From Smaragdicoccus niigatensis DSM 44881 = NBRC 103563 (GTDB lineage: Bacteria > Actinomycetota > Actinomycetes > Mycobacteriales > Mycobacteriaceae): DNA of 64,000 nt. This document shows, in pieces, positions 61,277 through 64,000 of this stretch. The notes below the pieces were generated by a model. That model did not search any database. It was not told where the DNA came from and saw only the letters and a list, made by a program, of their open reading frames with translations. A program made the position numbers and the translations under genes. Where the stretch lies: contig NZ_AQXZ01000014.1 in assembly GCF_000380645.1 (NCBI RefSeq), positions 124,001 through 188,000 on the forward strand. The letters run 5' to 3'. Each line of letters begins with the position of its first letter. The stretch's first letter is position 1.

Positions 61277-62167
61277 TCAGCGCGGTGCGTTCGGGTAAAC
61301 CGACTGCACAGTTCCGTCGAGACCTGCTGAGAGGTAACCGGTTTCGGAATATGCGTTGGAAACGTAAACACTCAGCGGAGCGAACGGCCCGCCGATGATG
61401 AAATATCGCGACGTGACGTCGCGCACGTTCAACGACTGAGGGGCTCCAGCCATGAGTCCGAGGGCCGCCTCGACGTTCAATTGCGACAGGTCGACGGGCA
61501 CGTCCTGACCGGTTCGCGGCGTCGGACTTCCGTTGTCGAATCCGCCGCGCCAGGTGTATCGGACCGCGCGGTTCGGCTCGTTGGGCACCGACTTGGTGAA
61601 GATCGCGTACTCGGGGTAGATGACGACCTCGTCGAATGTCGTGTCCCCGAATCGGTCCTTGGCGTTCTGGATCAGTTTGTGGAGTCCGTCGGCCGTCATG
61701 AGGTCGATCTTGTTGACCACGATCGGGTCGGCGCCGCCGAAGAAGCTGCCGCCGGACGACGATCCCGAGCTGCCGACCGAACTGAACACGAACAGTCCGC
61801 CGAGCCCGACGACGACGGCGACGATCACGCCGACGACCGCGAGCCCGATCCCGGACGGGCGTCCACTCCGCATGAGCGGGGAGGACTGCGCATAGGACGG
61901 CGGCGCGTACGAGGGCTGGGCATAGGTCGCGCTCGGCTCGGCGTACGACGACATCGGCTGCGAGTAGCCGGGGGTGGGCGCCGAACGCTGCAGGTCGACG
62001 GTCAGCTGGTCGAGTTCGCCGAGCGTCTTCGCCTTCATAGCCGCGGCGACCCGGTTGCCGTGCTCCGCGGTGTCGAGCTGACCTTGCCCATAGGCATTGT
62101 CGAGAGTTGTGCAGGTCGCCGCCCGATCAAAGTCGGTGGCTCGCTCATTCCTGCCGAAGACGCTCAT
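61277..62167 (-). CDS. DUF1707-containing membrane protein (Rv0048c position)
   Basis: 296 residues. Short DUF1707-like N-terminus (ATCTTLDNAYGQGQLDTAEHGNRVAAAMKAKTLGELDQLTVDLQ), a Tyr/Pro/Ser-rich linker (SYAPPSYAQSSP), one TM (GLAVVGVIVAVVVGLGGLFVFSSVG), and an extracytoplasmic domain of about 140 residues (VNKIDLMTADGLHKLIQNAKDRFGDTTFDEVVIYPEYAIF). It lies 172 bases beyond padR and matches Rv0048c in placement. Function unknown. Confidence 0.82.
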   Translation of the reverse strand: MSVFGRNERATDFDRAATCTTLDNAYGQGQLDTAEHGNRVAAAMKAKTLGELDQLTVDLQRSAPTPGYSQPMSSYAEPSATYAQPSYAPPSYAQSSPLMRSGRPSGIGLAVVGVIVAVVVGLGGLFVFSSVGSSGSSSGGSFFGGADPIVVNKIDLMTADGLHKLIQNAKDRFGDTTFDEVVIYPEYAIFTKSVPNEPNRAVRYTWRGGFDNGSPTPRTGQDVPVDLSQLNVEAALGLMAGAPQSLNVRDVTSRYFIIGGPFAPLSVYVSNAYSETGYLSAGLDGTVQSVYPNAPR

Positions 62168-62188
62168 GGGAAGGAGTGTAAAGCTGCT

Positions 62189-62491
62189 CTAAAGCACGAG
62201 CACGGCGATGACCCCGACCAAGATCAGGACGAGGAGCAGCAGTACCGGAACGATCGAACCGGAGCGGCCGGACTTCTCGTCGTAATCCTCGGGGAGCGTG
62301 CCGTCCAGTTCGAGATCGCGAACAACCAGGTAGAGCTCTTCTCGGGTGCGTGCCTCGTTTGCCCGCTTTACGCGGTCGCGGTACTCCTCGTATCCGAAGG
62401 CGTGTAGTGAGTAGCCACGCGAGATCGCGGCAAGGGCTTCGGCACGATCCACGCTGCTCGCGCGGGATCGATCTTCATTTCGAGGTGACAC
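62189..62491 (-). CDS. DUF1707 SHOCT-like membrane protein
   Basis: 100 residues from GTG 62491; a TTG at 62545 would add 18 residues of low conservation. DUF1707: RASSVDRAEALAAISRGYSLHAFGYEEYRDRVKRANEARTREELYLVVRDLE, followed by a C-terminal TM helix (SIVPVLLLLVLILVGVIAVLVL). Small tail-anchored-like protein, 21 bases before the next DUF1707 gene. Function unknown. Confidence 0.8.
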   Translation of the reverse strand: MSPRNEDRSRASSVDRAEALAAISRGYSLHAFGYEEYRDRVKRANEARTREELYLVVRDLELDGTLPEDYDEKSGRSGSIVPVLLLLVLILVGVIAVLVL

Positions 62492-62574
62492 ACCCGGATC
62501 GTAGGACCCCAAGTCGTCCGACCAATCATCCCGCGCCGAGTACAAGGTTCGTCGTCGCGTCGTACATTGAACAG

Positions 62575-63006
62575 GTGCGACTCCAGCGACAGATTGTGGA
62601 CTTTGCGCTTCAGCGCAGGTCCCTCCTCGCTGCGGTGTACGCAGGCCGGGTCGGAGTGAGCGAAGTTTGCGACGCTAGTCCGTATCTGTTGCGGGCGGCG
62701 AAGTTTCACGGTCGGCCCAGCGAAGTTCTCTGCCCGATCTGCCGCAAAGAGCAGCTGACTCTAGTTTCCTGGGTCTATGGCGAGACCTTGGGACCTGTCT
62801 CGGGCTCGGCTCGAACCAACGCGGAACTCCAACAGCTCGCGACGACCCGGGATGAGTTCTCGGTGCACGTCGTCGAGGTGTGCCGGACCTGCAGCTGGAA
62901 CCACCTCGTGCAGTCCTACGTGATGGGTGCGATTCCGGTGCCGAAAGCGCGCCGGACCCGAACCGCCAAGACTGAACCCCCCAACCGCCGTGCGGCGACC
63001 GACTAG
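62575..63006 (+). CDS. DUF5318 protein (Rv0049 homolog)
   Basis: 143 residues from GTG 62575, starting MRLQRQIVDFALQRRSLLAAVYAG. Two CxxC pairs form a zinc-ribbon-like fold: LCPICRKEQL and VEVCRTCSWNHL. Basic C-terminal tail. It always precedes ponA1 in mycolata and is divergent from the DUF1707 gene here. Function unknown. Confidence 0.9.
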   Translation: MRLQRQIVDFALQRRSLLAAVYAGRVGVSEVCDASPYLLRAAKFHGRPSEVLCPICRKEQLTLVSWVYGETLGPVSGSARTNAELQQLATTRDEFSVHVVEVCRTCSWNHLVQSYVMGAIPVPKARRTRTAKTEPPNRRAATD

Positions 63007-63032
63007 TCAACGACGATCAGGAGAAAGCACCT

Positions 63033-64000
63033 GTGAGCACTGAGAACAGCGCCCCGGACGCATCTGCTTCCGGTCCCGCCGCACCGAAACGGAAGTGGAG
63101 GAAATGGCTCGTCATCGCCGCGGTCGTCCTCATCGTGCTGCCGGTCGTCACGTTCGTTCTCAGCTACCTGATCGTCTCGGTGCCGAGTCCGAACGACATC
63201 AAGACCAATCAGGTCGCGACGATCTTCGGCGATGACGGAAAGACCATCATCACGCGGGTCATTCCGCCGGAGGGCAACCGCACCAGCGTTCAGTTGAACC
63301 AGGTTCCCAAGCAGGTGCAGGAGGCCGTGCTCGCGGCCGAGGACCGCACGTTCTACACGAACGCGGGATTCTCGGTCTCCGGTTTCGCACGCGCCCTGCG
63401 CGACCACCTGCTCGGTCGGGAGAGCGCGGGCGGTGGTTCGACGATCACGCAGCAGTACGTGAAGAACGCACTCGTCGGCTCTGACCGCACGATCTTCCGC
63501 AAGATGCACGAACTCGTCGTCTCCACGAAGATGGCGCGCGAGTGGAGCAAGGACGACATCCTCGCGGCGTACCTGAACACGATCTACTTCGGTCGTGGTG
63601 CCTACGGCATCGCCGCCGCCTCGAAGGCCTACTTCAACAAGCCGGTCGAGAAGCTGACCGTCGCCGAAGGCGCGGTGCTCGCAGCGTCGATCCAGCTGCC
63701 CACGGCCTTGGACCCGGAGACGAATCCGACCGGTGCCAAGAATCGTTGGAATTACGTTCTCGACGGCATGGTCTCGATGGGCAACCTGCCCGCCGCCGAG
63801 CGCGCAAAAGAGGTCTATCCGACCGACTTCGTCAAGATCAAGGACCTGCCGAACCCGGCCGAGGATGCCGGCCCGAAGGGCCTGCTCAAGGCGCAGATCA
63901 TCAAGGAGCTCAACGACAACGGCATCACCGAGCAGCAGCTCAACACCGAGGGCTTGCAGATCGTCTCGACGATCAGCGCACCAGCCCAGGAGGCCGCTGA
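63033..64000 (+). CDS. ponA1: Class A penicillin-binding protein PonA1-like, copy 2 (3' end outside window)
   Basis: At least 322 residues from GTG 63033 (AGGAG about nine bases upstream). Cytoplasmic tail, TM (LVIAAVVLIVLPVVTFVLSYLIV), then the GT51 domain with EDRTFYTNAGFSVSG and GGGSTITQQYVKNAL, and KMAREWSKDDILAAYLNTIYFGRGAYGIAAASKAYF. The transpeptidase part lies beyond the right edge. Position after DUF5318 identifies it as the ponA1 (Rv0050) orthologue. It is highly similar to the PBP at 57164 across the GT51 domain. Confidence 0.95.
   Translation, partial: MSTENSAPDASASGPAAPKRKWRKWLVIAAVVLIVLPVVTFVLSYLIVSVPSPNDIKTNQVATIFGDDGKTIITRVIPPEGNRTSVQLNQVPKQVQEAVLAAEDRTFYTNAGFSVSGFARALRDHLLGRESAGGGSTITQQYVKNALVGSDRTIFRKMHELVVSTKMAREWSKDDILAAYLNTIYFGRGAYGIAAASKAYFNKPVEKLTVAEGAVLAASIQLPTALDPETNPTGAKNRWNYVLDGMVSMGNLPAAERAKEVYPTDFVKIKDLPNPAEDAGPKGLLKAQIIKELNDNGITEQQLNTEGLQIVSTISAPAQEAA

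Overview
The window is a GC-rich chromosomal segment around the replication origin of an actinobacterium. Gene content and order point to Mycobacteriales (the mycolic-acid lineage: mycobacteria, nocardiae, rhodococci and relatives). The markers are rpmH-rnpA-yidD-yidC-jag-rsmG-parB on one side of dnaA and dnaN-recF-DUF721-gyrB-gyrA-DUF3566-tRNA-Ile-tRNA-Ala on the other. There is also a cwlM-trxA-trxB-rsmA-sigM-pseudokinase-murJ-mutT-pcnA block, a leuS block, and ino1-padR-DUF1707-DUF5318-ponA. I cannot name the genus. I see no rRNA, CRISPR array, insertion sequence or prophage.

Layout. 1-5.2 kb is a variable flank: a membrane protein cut by the left edge, an HTH protein with repeats in front of it, a single-cysteine DsbA-like protein, a flavin monooxygenase, tRNA-Ala and tRNA-Ile with a tiny DLW-39 gene between them, and an NAD-binding protein. 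5.2-16 kb, read leftwards, is the initiation and gyrase cluster (dnaA, oriC, dnaN, recF, DUF721, gyrB, gyrA, DUF3566). gyrA carries a 172-residue mini-intein directly after the catalytic tyrosine. The origin lies at about 14.05-14.5 kb, with an AT-rich tract, a run of four TAG triplets and DnaA boxes. 16.4-21.1 kb, read rightwards, is the ribosomal-protein/RNase P/membrane-insertase/ParB cluster. It has two parS sites, but parA is absent from its usual place between rsmG and parB.

22-32 kb, read leftwards, is a cell-envelope and redox block: the MutT hydrolase, a secreted envelope protein, the lipid II flippase MurJ, a separate MurJ-type pseudokinase, SigM with its anti-sigma factor, thioredoxin reductase and thioredoxin, and the degenerate amidase CwlM. 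32-37 kb holds CCA-adding enzyme, two conserved proteins, an MFS transporter and YqgE.

37.1-42.7 kb is the most unusual part. It encodes three tandem paralogous membrane proteins ending in cysteine/glycine(/serine) tails, then a DUF692/MNIO iron enzyme, a small translationally coupled partner, and a bile-acid-symporter-family transporter. A short SdpI-like membrane protein with its own four-cysteine tail lies just upstream. This looks like a post-translational cysteine-modification system whose substrates are membrane-anchored tails rather than free peptides.

42.8-57 kb carries leuS, a SnoaL-like protein, a lipoprotein, a probable glucosylglycerate hydrolase, a beta-propeller protein, an F420-type oxidoreductase, and a sugar ABC importer. 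The importer's ATPase gene is separated from its binding protein and permeases by two oppositely oriented genes. Two tandem GyrI-like proteins follow. 57.1-64 kb has two paralogous class A penicillin-binding proteins flanking inositol-phosphate synthase, a PadR regulator, two DUF1707 proteins and a DUF5318 protein; the second PBP is cut by the right edge.
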